A DNA stretch of 64,000 bases. It comes from Okeania sp. SIO2C9. Its GTDB lineage: Bacteria; Cyanobacteriota; Cyanobacteriia; Cyanobacteriales; Microcoleaceae. Shown one piece after another: positions 18,828-28,929 of this stretch (positions are counted from its first letter, which is position 1; every line of letters starts with the position of its first letter). The position numbers and the translations under genes are program-made. The stretch is taken from the NCBI RefSeq assembly GCF_010672455.1, contig NZ_JAAHGO010000038.1, positions 1 through 64,000 of the forward strand. The letters run 5' to 3'. The notes under the pieces were generated by a model. It did no database searches, was not told the DNA's origin, and saw only the letters and a list, made by a program, of their open reading frames with translations.

Positions 18828-20792
18828 ATGCAGTCTGGAAAAATCCTGAGAAATCACTACAAAATAATAGACACTCTAGGAAGTGGAGGATTTGGAGATA
18901 CCTATTTAGCTCAAGATTTAGACTTACCAGGCAAACCCAAATGCGTAGTCAAACACCTATCACCTAAAAGTTCAGAATCACAAGTTTTAGCTATTGCCCA
19001 AAGATTATTTGAGAGAGAAGCAGAAACCTTATATAAACTAGGCAAAGACTCAGACCAAATACCAAAACTATTTGCCCATTTCCAAGAAAGAACAGAATTT
19101 TACCTAGTACAAGAATATATAGAAGGGCAAGATATAAGCAAAGAACTAACACCAGGAAAAAAATTAAGCGAGTCTTACACCATTACCCTACTCAAAGGAA
19201 TATTAGAAGCATTAGCAGTAGCTCATCAAAATAATATTATTCATCGAGACATCAAACCAGAAAACTTGATGCGTCGTAAGTCAGACAAAAAAATAGTATT
19301 AATCGACTTTGGAGCAGTAAAAGAAATAAACGTATTAACCACAGCAAACCAACCAGGAACTACTTTAACTGTGGCAGTTGGAACACCAGGATATATGCCA
19401 AGTGAGCAGGGGGTCGGTAAACCAAAACTGAGTAGCGATATATATGCAGTAGGAATGCTAGGAATAAAAGCATTCACAGGAAAAGACCCCCACAATTTAC
19501 CTACAGATCCAAATACAGGAAATGTTATCTGGCGAAATGAGGCACAAGTAAGTAACCATTTGGCAAATATCTTAGATAAGATGGTGCAGGAGTATTTTCG
19601 AGAACGTTATAAAAATGCTACTGAAGTATTAGAAGCATTAAATATTCAAACTCCACCACAACCAACACCAGCACCCACAATTCCATCTATACCAAAAACA
19701 AAACCCATACTCACACCAAAACCAGTACCAATCATTTCATCTATAACAAAAATTCAAACCCAACCTGATCAAACCAGAAGACAAATACTAATATTAGGAG
19801 GTTTAACAGGAAGTTGGTTTGTAGCAGCAATATTAAGTAGAAATTTTGGGAATAAACTATCTCCAAAAATAATTTCTACTCCCCAACCAATACCAGAAAC
19901 AACACCAGAAAATATTTCTCCTCCCCAACCAACTCCAGCACCTCCCCCTCCAACACGATCTGAAATTCCCATTCAGAGATTTACCACGGTAAAAGTTAAC
20001 CGCAGAGGAGAAATAATAAGTCGCCTCCCAGATCAAGCACAAGTAATGGCAGAAAACTTCAATGGAGTCTCCCTAGAAATGGTAAAAATTCCTGGAGGTA
20101 GATTTCTCATGGGGTCTCCAGAGACAGAAGCAGAAAGAGATAATAGTGAAAGTCCGCAACATTATGTAGATGTACCAGAATTTTTTATGGGAAAGTATCC
20201 AGTCACTCAAGCACAGTGGGAAGCAGTTATGGGAAATAATCCTTCTAGGTTTAAGGGTGAAAACCGTCCTGTAGAAAATGTAAGTTGGAACGATGCGACA
20301 GAATTTTGTCAGAAACTCTCAGAAATAACAGGTAAAAAATATAGTTTACCCAGTGAGAGTCAGTGGGAATATGCTTGTAGAGCTAGAACTTCCACACCGT
20401 TTTATTTTGGCGAAACTATAACGTCTGAGTTAGTTAACTATGATGGTAATTATCCCTATGGTGATGCAACGAAAGGAAAATATCGTCAAGAAACAACAGA
20501 TGTGGGAATTTTTCCACCCAATAGTTTTGGTTTGTACGATATGCACGGCAATGTCTGGGAATGGTGTCAGGATGTTTGGCATGATAACTATGAAGGTGCA
20601 CCTACAGATGGTAGTGCTTGGGAAACTGGAGGTGATAGTAATTACAGAATTCTCCGTGGCGGTAGCTGGTACAACAATTCTAGGAATTGCCGGAGTGCCA
20701 GGCGCGGCTATTACGGTGCCGACATCCTCTTCAACAATAGGGGTTTTCGGATCGTCTCGTCTTCTCCGGTGGTTTCTGCCTTTCGTTCCTAG
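18828..20792 (+). CDS. Ser/Thr kinase-FGE (C-type lectin fold) fusion, likely DGR target
   Basis: A 654-residue fusion protein. Residues ~10-270 are a Hanks-type kinase: GSGGFGDTYLA loop, invariant Lys in CVVKHLSP, catalytic HRDIKPENLM, DFGAVKEI, and the APE-like MPSEQGVG. A Pro-rich linker and one membrane helix follow (about 320-340, ILILGGLTGSWFVAAIL). A C-terminal FGE-sulfatase/CLec-fold domain starts at about 415 (VKIPGGRFLMGSPETEAERD, NVSWNDATEFCQKLS, NVWEWCQD, RILRGGSW). The last ~45 residues show a diversified surface (see the variable region entry). Kinase-FGE proteins are known DGR targets in cyanobacteria. The FGE part probably faces outside and binds ligands rather than acting as a sulfatase activator. 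Confidence 0.85.
   Translation: MQSGKILRNHYKIIDTLGSGGFGDTYLAQDLDLPGKPKCVVKHLSPKSSESQVLAIAQRLFEREAETLYKLGKDSDQIPKLFAHFQERTEFYLVQEYIEGQDISKELTPGKKLSESYTITLLKGILEALAVAHQNNIIHRDIKPENLMRRKSDKKIVLIDFGAVKEINVLTTANQPGTTLTVAVGTPGYMPSEQGVGKPKLSSDIYAVGMLGIKAFTGKDPHNLPTDPNTGNVIWRNEAQVSNHLANILDKMVQEYFRERYKNATEVLEALNIQTPPQPTPAPTIPSIPKTKPILTPKPVPIISSITKIQTQPDQTRRQILILGGLTGSWFVAAILSRNFGNKLSPKIISTPQPIPETTPENISPPQPTPAPPPPTRSEIPIQRFTTVKVNRRGEIISRLPDQAQVMAENFNGVSLEMVKIPGGRFLMGSPETEAERDNSESPQHYVDVPEFFMGKYPVTQAQWEAVMGNNPSRFKGENRPVENVSWNDATEFCQKLSEITGKKYSLPSESQWEYACRARTSTPFYFGETITSELVNYDGNYPYGDATKGKYRQETTDVGIFPPNSFGLYDMHGNVWEWCQDVWHDNYEGAPTDGSAWETGGDSNYRILRGGSWYNNSRNCRSARRGYYGADILFNNRGFRIVSSSPVVSAFRS
20650..20789 (+). 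other. Candidate DGR variable region (VR) with IMH-like 3' end
   Basis: After the conserved RILRGGSW block, codons 20703-20738 are cgc ggc tat tac ggt gcc, then gac atc ctc ttc aac aat: twelve consecutive NNY codons with first and second bases scrambled. This is what adenine mutagenesis of an AAC/AAT-rich template gives. The segment is GC-richer than the rest of the gene. It ends with GGTTTTCGGATCGTCTCGTC, matching the position of the initiation-of-mutagenic-homing region after GFRIV. No template repeat, DGR reverse transcriptase or Avd gene is visible in the window, so diversification would be in trans or the system is lost. Confidence 0.7.
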
Positions 20793-20989
20793 AATTCTTC
20801 CCCTTTATTCTTTTCCTCTTTTCCCCTTTTCCCTCTTTTTCTTTTCTCTTTTCCCTCCCGCGAAACAGGGAAATTTTTCTTCAGAGCAAGAGAAGTTGTT
20901 GCCAGACAAGGATTTTGCTACAGATGTAGGGATGATTAATCTGCATTCTGTGAAGCTCTAAAAATTAAGTCGGGCGGGAAGGAATTTCC

Positions 20990-22710
20990 CCTTGCATTCC
21001 TAAAAAAATCATAGTAGTATGTAATTATTGGGGGTTACTCGCCCCTACGCATGACTTTTTATTCAACGCAAAAACAGCATTTCGCCACTGAATATATATA
21101 GAAGAGATACTAACACCATCAAAACACCAGAAAAAAAATCTCACTTTGTGAAGCACTACTAAGAAAAGAAGTAGCCACAGGAAAAAGGAATATCTGGTAC
21201 GGGAGCAAGAAATATCTGGTACGGGAGCAAGATGCTCCCACTGTTTTTGTCACAAAAATAATCACAATGCACGACCATTAGACCACCGAAAAATTTTCAC
21301 CCCATCAATATATTTACTCATGTAGAAGCGATGTAGCTAACGCTAGGCTCTGCCAACGCTACCCTCAAGTCAAAATTCAAAAGTCAAAAGTCAAAAGTTA
21401 GAAGGCGCGAAGTTAGAAGTAATCCCTGAGTGAGTTTGAGTGTTGATAATTACCCTAACCTATTTACCTAGTGCTATATATTCACAAACAAAAATCATCA
21501 TTTTGTGAAGCTCAAAAAATCGGCAAGGAACTTCCCCTTGCATCCCCAAAAAAATGATGATACAATTTTATCATTAGGAGTCGTTCGCCCCTACGCATGA
21601 CTTTTTATTCAACTCAAAAACAATATTTCGCCACTGAATATATATAGAAGAGATATTTGCACCATCAAAACACCAGAAAAACCTCATTTTGTGAAGCTTT
21701 AAAAAAAAAGAAGTGGAAAAATTTTCACTCCACCAACACATCAATATATTACTCATGTAGAAGCGATCGCTATATTCAATATTCACAAACAAACAAAAAT
21801 CATCATTTTGTGAAGCTCAAAAAATCGGCAAGGAACTTCCCCTTGCATCCCCAAAAAAATGATGATACAATTTTATCATTGGGAGTCGTTCGCCCCTACG
21901 CATGACTTTTTATTCAACGCAAAAACAGCATATCGCCACTGAACATATATAGAAGAGATACTCACACTATCAAAACATCAGAAAAATCTCATCCTGTGAA
22001 ACTCTAAAAAAAGAAATTTTCACTCCACCAACACATCAATATATTACTCATGTAGAAGCGATGTAGCTAACGCACTTGCTGCGCCAACGCTATATTCAAT
22101 ATTCACAAACAAAGAAAAATCATCATTTTGTGAGGCTCAAAAAATCGGCAAGGATATTCCTCTTGCATTCCCAAAAAAATTATGATAGGATTTAATCATT
22201 GGGAGTCTTTCGCCCCTACGCATGACTTTTTATTCAACACAAGAACAGCATATCGCCACTGAATATATATAGAAGAGATACTCGCACCATCAAAACATCA
22301 GAAAAAAAATCTCACTTTGTGAAGCACTCCCAAAAGAAGTAACAACAGGCAAAATTTTCACCCCATCAGCCAGACAAGGATTTGGTCACGGATACACGGA
22401 TGATTAATCTGCATTCTGTGGAGCTTCAAAAAACGGCAAGGTATTTCCTCTGAAAATGCACCACCACCAAATGTTCTAGCATAGGCAAATAAAGAGATAA
22501 AACTCCCTTCCCTCGTCGCGATAAAACTACGTTTTGCTGACGCATAGCTCCGCTAAACGCTCCGCGATCGCTCATCAAAATATAGAATCTGCATTCTGTG
22601 AAGCTCCAAAAAAAGCCCAAAGAATTTCCCCTTGCATCCTCAAAAAAATCATGGTAGTATGTAATCATTGGGGGTATTTCGCCCCTACGCATGACTTTTT
22701 ATTCAACCAA
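20990..22710. repeat. Degenerate tandem array of ~300-bp units
   Basis: Four main units and a partial fifth. Each contains, in order, a TTTGTGAAGCTC phrase, AAGGAACTTCCCCTTGCAT, TCGCCCCTACGCATGACTTT, and ATTCAAC..AAAACAGCAT followed by CGCCACTGAATATATATAG. The ATTCAAC landmark lies at 21062, 21609, 21911, 22230 and (partial) 22702. Some units also carry a GCGATGTAGCTAACGC insert (21327, 22057). No unit holds a believable gene. The size and degeneracy exclude a CRISPR array. Confidence 0.75.
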
Positions 22711-22872
22711 TACACAAAAATAGTAATAGCGGTCGAAGAAAAAGGCGCAAACATATCAAAAGCTGAAAACTCAGACAACGCAAGATTTTTCCCTCTTCCC
22801 TCTTCCCTCTTAGAATCTAGGAAGTTTTAATATAGAATCCGGTTATATACTAATGTTATATGTTTATAACTA

Positions 22873-22987
22873 TCAGGACTTACGCAGAGACTCTACTTAT
22901 GGCGAGGGGGCAATTCGGAGCTTGGCGTTAGCCAATACCATTTGAGGGGTAAATGGTGCTTTAAAAGTAAATTTGCGTAAGTCCTGA
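22873..22987. mobile_element. 115-bp MITE with perfect 14-bp inverted ends
   Basis: TCAGGACTTACGCA at 22873-22886 is perfectly inverted at 22974-22987. CTA flanks the element on both sides (22870-22872 and 22988-22990), which could be a 3-bp target duplication. The interior has no coding capacity. CAGGACTTACGCA is a common cyanobacterial mobile-element end. Confidence 0.75.
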
Positions 22988-23044
22988 CTATACTTCAATC
23001 TCCCCTACTCCCGTACTCCCCTACTCCCCCAGAAACATCAAACC

Positions 23045-25756
23045 CTACTTAACCTCCTCATTAACAGGAAAACGGTCTATCAACTGCATCGCCCGATAAG
23101 CATTCCGTCGCAAAACATCAGACAAATGAGGCACATGAGGAATCTGAGAAAGAAAATCCAGAGTCCGACGTAAAATCCGGACAACATCACCCTCATCCAG
23201 ACTCGTATTGTCCACCAACACCTGCCATTCCACCTCCAGTGCCCACTGTTCGACCAAACTAATCAAATCCCTCTCTAGCCAAACAGGTAAACTTACCCGA
23301 TACCGACGCTGCACCTGAAATAACTGATGTCGTAAACTACGCAAACCACCCAAAGCATCGTCCACCTCCAAAGACAAATCATAACGCGACCAACTATCAG
23401 GTCTGCTAATCTCAGTCACCAGAGCAGCACAAGCAGCAGCCAAATGATGAGGGTCAAGTTCATCAAGAACACCAGACATCAACGCCAAACCAAGCCACAA
23501 CTCATTATCACCTCGGATCGCCGCACAAGCTTGACCAATTTCCGTAGGCACCACCTCATGCAAACAACCAAAATATTGTAAAATTTCAATCAGATTAAGA
23601 AACTCCTGCCAATGACGAGCCAACTTATCCTCCAACTCAGTTTGGCGATCGCCTATTTCCATCTGCAATATACCCATACGTCGCCAACCCTTCAACAAAA
23701 TACGAGGACTTCCCCATTCCTTGAGCGGATGTTCCTGAATATTTACTTCCACCGTTGCCACTTTCTGCATTTGCACCAAAACTTCTGGAGCATCTATTGG
23801 TGGAGGTACCTCTGGAATTTGTTCAGATAAACTCAGATAAATTTCATCTCCTTTACGACATTGCCCCAACCTAAAATCTATCTCAGCAGGCAACTCCATC
23901 TGTTCTACCGTCACTAAGCGAGGTACATCTGGGTGTAAACCCACAACATCCATAGCTGCCACCACATACCATCGATTATCCTGACCCAAACAAACATAAT
24001 AAGAAGACTGACCAGAACCAGGAATTTTAGCTACCAAAGCAGCAGCAATAGGTTTAGCATCAGCCCTCTTCGCAGTAGGAACGTGCTTTCCTTTTAAACT
24101 CATAATAGTTCCCGATAAAGCAAAAGATAAAGACAAAGACATCTCCTTAATGCGATTTTGCTCCGCTTGCCTTTGCAAAATTTTCAGCAGTCGTTTCTCT
24201 TCCTTTACTCTTTCTCGTATCTTTTCATAATCTCTCAGCAACTGCTCTAAATTTACCAAATCATTCTCTTCATAAATCCCCAATTTATTTTGCAAAGAAG
24301 TTAACTCTACCTCTTTTTGCTCAATCTCTATGCGTTCTGCTTCCAAAGAAAGAGTAGATAAATATTGACCAAAACTACGTTCGACTAACTCCTTTGCCTC
24401 CTCCAAAGTATGAGTTTGTAGCAAATTCAGCACCATACCATAACTAGGAGTAAACTGACTAACCAGAGGGTCAGCTTCTGAAGTTGCTAAATAAGACGCC
24501 TCCTTCGCACCCTCAAACCTAGTTTGGACAGTTAAAACGTAACCTTGAACATCCATCCCCCGTCGTCCAGCTCTACCTGCCATTTGCAGAAATTCTGATG
24601 GTTTTAGCAGTCTGTGACCTTCATCCGTGCGTTTAGAGAGGCTAGATATTACAGTAGTACGAGCTGGCATATTAATTCCAGCAGCTAAGGTTTCAGTAGC
24701 AAATACTACTTTGATTAAACCTAGCTGAAATAATTCCTCGACTAATCCTTTCCACACTGGTAACATTCCCGCATGGTGGGATGCTATACCTCTGCTTAGA
24801 GGTTCGAGTCTTTTAGAGTGAGTTAGGTCTGGGTTACTATTGAGGAATTTTTGAATTAAGTTTTGCAGTTGAATTGTTTCTGTTTCGTCCAGCAAAGTAA
24901 GATTGCTGACTTGTGCTATTTCTGCCACTGCGCGATCGCAACCTCGACGGCTAAATATGAAGTAGATAGCTGGTAACATATCCCGCTCTTTGAGTTGAGA
25001 TAAAACTGCCGGCAATATTGGTTCTAATTGTTTTTCTCTTCTATCTCTACCTATATGTCGATTTTTAGGCTTGAGCAGTGGATTTACTCTTTTTTGGTTG
25101 TTGCTCAGTAGAGGAAATAGACCTTTACTATTAGAAAAATTAAATTGGAGAGGTACTGGCCGAAAATCAGAGTAAATAAGTTCAGTTGGTCCATGTACTT
25201 TATTAATCCAATCTGTAAGCTGGTCGCTGTTGGCTACTGTAGCGGAGAGAGCTAATAATTGAATTTCTGGTGGACAATAAATTATTAATTCTTCCCATAC
25301 TGTGCCTCGTTGGCGATCGTTCATGTAGTGGCATTCGTCCAGGACTACGGCTTCTACTTTTTCTAGAGATGTGCCTATTTCTCCTATGGGAGTACCATAG
25401 AGCATATTGCGGAATACTTCTGTAGTCATTACTAGGACTGATGCTTCCCTATTAACAGAGGTATCTCCGGTGACTAATCCTACTTTATCTGCTCCAAATT
25501 TGTCGCGGAAGTCCCGCAATTTTTGGTTTGACAGAGCTTTGAGGGGTGTGGTGTAGAATACTCGTCGCCCGCGACTTAGGGCACGGTAGATAGCGTATTC
25601 TCCAATTAGGGTTTTGCCTGAACCAGTAGGGGTACAAACAACTACGGATTTTCCAGCGTTTACGGCGACGATCGCCTCTTTCTGGAAGTTGTCTAGTTCA
25701 AATGGAAATAAGGTCTTCAGATCCAGCTCTCGACTGTTCTGGGTTGAGTATGACAC
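23045..25756 (-). CDS. Ski2-like DEAD/DEAH RNA helicase
   Basis: A 903-residue helicase. RecA1 holds the Q-motif-like FELDNFQKEAI, Walker A TPTGSGKT (~41), TTPLKALSNQK, the DECH box in VVLDECHYMND, and LLALSAT. RecA2 holds SRRGCDRAVAE, ASHHAGMLP, VVFATETLAAGINMPART and motif VI QMAGRAGRRGMD. A winged-helix/ratchet region and a C-terminal DSHCT-type domain (from about residue 720) complete the Ski2/Mtr4 architecture. The closest characterised relative is the plastid helicase ISE2. It probably acts in RNA processing or decay. It is not in an obvious operon, and the 5' flank is a repeat desert. Confidence 0.85.
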   Translation of the reverse strand: MSYSTQNSRELDLKTLFPFELDNFQKEAIVAVNAGKSVVVCTPTGSGKTLIGEYAIYRALSRGRRVFYTTPLKALSNQKLRDFRDKFGADKVGLVTGDTSVNREASVLVMTTEVFRNMLYGTPIGEIGTSLEKVEAVVLDECHYMNDRQRGTVWEELIIYCPPEIQLLALSATVANSDQLTDWINKVHGPTELIYSDFRPVPLQFNFSNSKGLFPLLSNNQKRVNPLLKPKNRHIGRDRREKQLEPILPAVLSQLKERDMLPAIYFIFSRRGCDRAVAEIAQVSNLTLLDETETIQLQNLIQKFLNSNPDLTHSKRLEPLSRGIASHHAGMLPVWKGLVEELFQLGLIKVVFATETLAAGINMPARTTVISSLSKRTDEGHRLLKPSEFLQMAGRAGRRGMDVQGYVLTVQTRFEGAKEASYLATSEADPLVSQFTPSYGMVLNLLQTHTLEEAKELVERSFGQYLSTLSLEAERIEIEQKEVELTSLQNKLGIYEENDLVNLEQLLRDYEKIRERVKEEKRLLKILQRQAEQNRIKEMSLSLSFALSGTIMSLKGKHVPTAKRADAKPIAAALVAKIPGSGQSSYYVCLGQDNRWYVVAAMDVVGLHPDVPRLVTVEQMELPAEIDFRLGQCRKGDEIYLSLSEQIPEVPPPIDAPEVLVQMQKVATVEVNIQEHPLKEWGSPRILLKGWRRMGILQMEIGDRQTELEDKLARHWQEFLNLIEILQYFGCLHEVVPTEIGQACAAIRGDNELWLGLALMSGVLDELDPHHLAAACAALVTEISRPDSWSRYDLSLEVDDALGGLRSLRHQLFQVQRRYRVSLPVWLERDLISLVEQWALEVEWQVLVDNTSLDEGDVVRILRRTLDFLSQIPHVPHLSDVLRRNAYRAMQLIDRFPVNEEVK

Positions 25757-26037
25757 TAATGTTTATTTTCTTGACTTTATACAGGTTTTGTGATATTGTC
25801 TATTCTGCTTTTTGTTAACAAGTAAATCATAGACTCTATCTTTTAATTTTAACTATATATATCAAAATAGGGTTCCCAGGCTTGAGGTTAGAAATCATCA
25901 GATAGAAGGTTTTCAAGAGGAAGATTAGTACAATTAATTTTTGAGTAAAAAAAAAATTGAATATCTTAACGACATAGGAAAACTTTTGTTAAGCATTCAG
26001 CTATTAGCAGTCAGCTATCAGCAATGAGTAATGAATA
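25757..26037. other. AT-rich 5' flank of helicase gene
   Basis: No gene is seen. It includes the phrase AGCATTCAGCTATTAGCAGTCAG (25992-26014), a short repeat shared with 29846 and other sites. Confidence 0.35.
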
Positions 26038-26038
26038 A

Positions 26039-26196
<158 letters not shown>

Positions 26197-26304
26197 TAAT
26201 TACTTCTCAGGTTTAGAAAGGAGACCCATGCTAGCAACTTTTTATTCTTTCTCAATTTTAAAGGTTACTTTTATCTTCCCCAAAATTAATAGCTGATAGC
26301 TAAT

Positions 26305-26343
26305 AGCTGACAGCTGTTTGCGCAGCATTCCGCAGGAAATGCT
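26305..26343 (-). repeat. TGCGCAAACAG dispersed repeat
   Basis: This reads CTGTTTGCGCAGCATTCCGC then AGGAAATGCTTAC on the plus strand. It is the reverse complement of the copies at 12318 and 17460 and again follows the AGCTGATAGCTAATAGCTGA phrase. Confidence 0.7.
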
Positions 26344-26650
26344 TACAACTTTTTATTCTAGAGATTAATTTTTAAGATATTTCTAACTAATAGTTCATAA
26401 AAATATATAGCCTTTTCATTTGAAATGCGGAAACAGAGTCTTACTCAAAAGGGAACAGGGAACACCGGAACTGGGAACAGTAAAGAAGAAAAAACAGCAT
26501 TAAATAGTAGCTTTGCACAATAATTAATGGATACTCAAGACAGGATTTTTTGATTAGAAAAAAGCTCTATCTAGATTTACATCTCATTTGAAAATACTAT
26601 AGTTACATAAGACATATCCTTATTTTCCAGGTGTTACCCTGACGCTCGTG

Positions 26651-26800
26651 TTAGCGCAGCTCCTCCGGAGGAGGCACTACAACACCATCGTTTCTCATGG
26701 TCAAAGACAAAAGAGAACTGCTTTTTTCGCATTGGTTCAAGGAAGCATTAAAATCAGTATTGATTAACCATTTGCTGGCGGTGCAATTGCATTCCTCTTT
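26651..26800 (-). pseudogene. Possible TnpB zinc-ribbon/RuvC-III scrap
   Basis: A short minus-strand frame reads KEECNCTASKWL then INTDFNASLNQ. The CxC followed by NxDFNAS resembles the end of a TnpB zinc ribbon plus RuvC-III. A stop lies immediately upstream, and the reading ends in repeat sequence. Only about 45 codons survive, so the call is tentative. Confidence 0.3.
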
Positions 26801-26919
26801 TTACTATTTTTCCTGAAAAAGTGACATAATTTTTCTGACCTTTTTTGTACACTGGAAGAAAATCATTATCTATAAAACTTGCTTTTGAAGTTTAAGATTC
26901 TTCTGTAATAATTACCAAA

Positions 26920-27400
26920 TAATTAATAATTAATAATTAATAATTAATAATTAATAATTAAATAATTCGCGCCTTGAAGCCTCCCATTTTAAGGGGAAAA
27001 AAGCGGTCTAGGGATGGATGGGTTTCCTAACCTACATTCCGCACGACAAAACGTAGCATAAAAATATAAGTCAAAAGTCATGCATTCAAAAGTAAGAAAT
27101 AAGAAATAAGAAATAAGAAATAAGAAATAAGAAGAAAATTATAGTGGTCAATCAAAATCAATAATTCAGTAAGTATTTATGCTTAATATTTAACTGATAA
27201 TTTGACTCCCGATCAAGGTAAATGAAGATGATTTATATAGTATAAATACTTAAGCAAGCTACAGATTTTATACTAATTTTCATGTTACAAATTGAAGTGC
27301 GGAATGTGGGTCCTAACCATATCCAATGGACCAAGAAAAGAAATAATATTTCCTTATATTCAATCAAGGACGGTTTTAACCAGAGGTAATTAGGGTCTGC
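26920..27400. repeat. Dispersed R1 repeat, interrupted by a MITE
   Basis: R1 is the long dispersed intergenic repeat of this window: AT-rich flank, CCTCCCNTTTTAAGGGG, GCGGTC-AGGGATGG, CCATATCCAATNGACCAAGA, and a final GAGGTAATTA. In this copy the left half (26920-27032) and right half (27311-27400) are separated by the element at 27031-27310. Confidence 0.7.
27031..27310. mobile_element. 280-bp MITE nested in R1, ends CCYACATTCCGCAC
   Basis: The left end CCTACATTCCGCAC and the inverted right end CCCACATTCCGCAC differ at one of 14 positions. TCCTAACC occurs at 27025-27032 and again at 27311-27318, so the insertion duplicated 6-8 bp of R1. The exact boundary is ambiguous because CC is shared by the end and the duplication. 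There is no transposase. The 5'-CCTA start resembles IS1380-type ends, and an IS1380 relic lies at 33.2 kb, but that link is only a suggestion. Confidence 0.75.
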
Positions 27401-27910
27401 TGAATAAAGTCTTTTTGCTATGGTAGGGAGTAGGGAGTAGGGAGTAGGGAGTAGTGAAGAGTTAGGATGAACGGGGAGTTAGCTGAAGAACTGGTCATTC
27501 ATAATCCACCCTTACTTTTTCTGTCATAATGACTCCAAAATCTTCACTTTTTGAGCTCCATCAACCGAAAAGCTGCTACTTTTTCAGTACCTAAAATTCT
27601 TCAAACCTTTATCTCTAAATGCTTTGAGATTTAATCAGCAAGCCCTAATTATCAATTATCCATTATCAATTATCAATTAATTAACTCGTTTCCAGCAAAC
27701 ATAAGGCAATATTTCGTTGATAAACTGACCAATTCCAGAATCCAAGGATTGTTTTCTAACAATACCTTAAGACCAAGATTTAAAATTCATATCTTCAACA
27801 AAAATATTGTCTGTAAAATCGCAAAGTTGATGAGCGAGTTTGAAATGCCAATCGCGTCTAGTATTAGCTATTTTTTCATGTAGTATAGCTATTTTATTCT
27901 GGAGTTTTAA

Positions 27911-28038
27911 TATCATGTCCGGTTGAACAGTTATAAATAAACGACGGAGGAGTCAGGAGACAGGAGACAGGAGACAGGAGGGTAGAAAGAATGAAGAAGG
28001 AGAAAGTTTTTTTATCACGCTCTTATCCGGACATGATA
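27911..28038. mobile_element. MITE family TATCATGTCCGG, copy B (128 bp)
   Basis: Same 12-bp inverted ends as copy A and flanked by TAA on both sides. The interior is the reverse complement of copy A (GTTGAACAGTTATAAATAAAC, then GGAGGAGTCAGGAG). The 489-bp tandem duplication starts inside this element, so a second right end lies at 28516-28527. Confidence 0.85.
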
Positions 28039-28929
28039 TAACCAGTTATTTGAGCCTCTTATTTTCTTCTTAAGTCTTCTTTTTTGCAGCAATTGTAGGG
28101 GCAAATGTGTATTCGCCCCTACCGCAGTGAACTCAATAAAAACTTAGGAAATTTGATTAACTTTCCAGTGGAAGTAGCTACAAAAAATTCTATTCCTGCA
28201 TCAATGCCTAATGACCTTTTACCTACTGGATTATCTGGGACTGATTCTGATGAAGTAAAGGTAATCATCAGATAATAACCACTAGTTTTTTTGACTATCC
28301 TGGCTTGTTTAGCCACCATTTCTTCTGGGTATAGCCTGCTTTGCTTTAATTTAATCCACCCCAATTGAGGTAACTTGAATCTACCGCAACCCAGACAATT
28401 TTTCAGCATGGCAGGAAAGACAAAACTCCTCATTGGAGGAGTCAGGAGACAGGAGACAGGAGACAGGAGGGTAGAAAGAATGAAGAAGGAGAAAGTTTTT
28501 TTATCACGCTCTTATCCGGACATGATATAACCAGTTATTTGAGCCTCTTATTTTCTTCTTAAGTCTTCTTTTTTGCAGCAATTGTAGGGGCAAATATCTA
28601 TTCGCCCCTAGCGCAGTGAACTCAATAAAAACTTAGGAGATTTGATTAACTTTCCAGTGGAAGTAGCTACAAAAGATTCTATTCCTGCATCAATGCCTAA
28701 TGACCTTTCACCTACTGGATTATCTGGGACTGATTTTGATGAAGTAAAGGTAATCATCAGATAATAACCACTAGCTTTTTTGACTATCATGGCTTTTTTA
28801 GCCACCATTTATTCTGGGTATAGCCTGCTTTGCTTTAATTTAATCCACCCCAATTTAGGTAACTTAAATCTACCGCAACCCAGACAATTTTTCAGCATGG
28901 CAAGAAAGACAAAACTCCTCATCCTCTTC
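27952..28929. repeat. 489-bp tandem duplication carrying a tnpB fragment
   Basis: Positions 27952-28440 and 28441-28929 are diverged direct copies. Each starts with GTCAGGAGACAGGAGACAGG and contains the right end of the MITE followed by the RuvC-I part of a minus-strand tnpB. The copies differ by scattered substitutions. The GTCAGGAGACAGG microsatellite at both ends probably mediated the duplication. Confidence 0.8.
28119..28440 (-). pseudogene. tnpB internal fragment (duplicated copy)
   Basis: About 104 codons of the wedge/RuvC-I region of an IS200/IS605-type TnpB (NCLGCGRFKLPQLGWIKL, SGYYLMITFTSS, RSLGIDAGIEFF). It lacks both the N-terminus and everything after RuvC-I. It keeps the sense codon (PEEMV) where the neighbouring copy has a stop, so it preserves the older sequence there. 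Confidence 0.75.

Noticed and set aside
20440-20961. Plus-strand 173-codon open frame overlapping the kinase-FGE gene
   Set aside because: It runs in another frame through the FGE domain and the pyrimidine-rich 3' flank. The FGE frame carries all recognisable motifs.
20990-22710. CRISPR-like array
   Set aside because: Units are ~300 bp, degenerate and irregularly spaced, with no 25-40 bp identical direct repeats and spacers. No cas genes are in the window.
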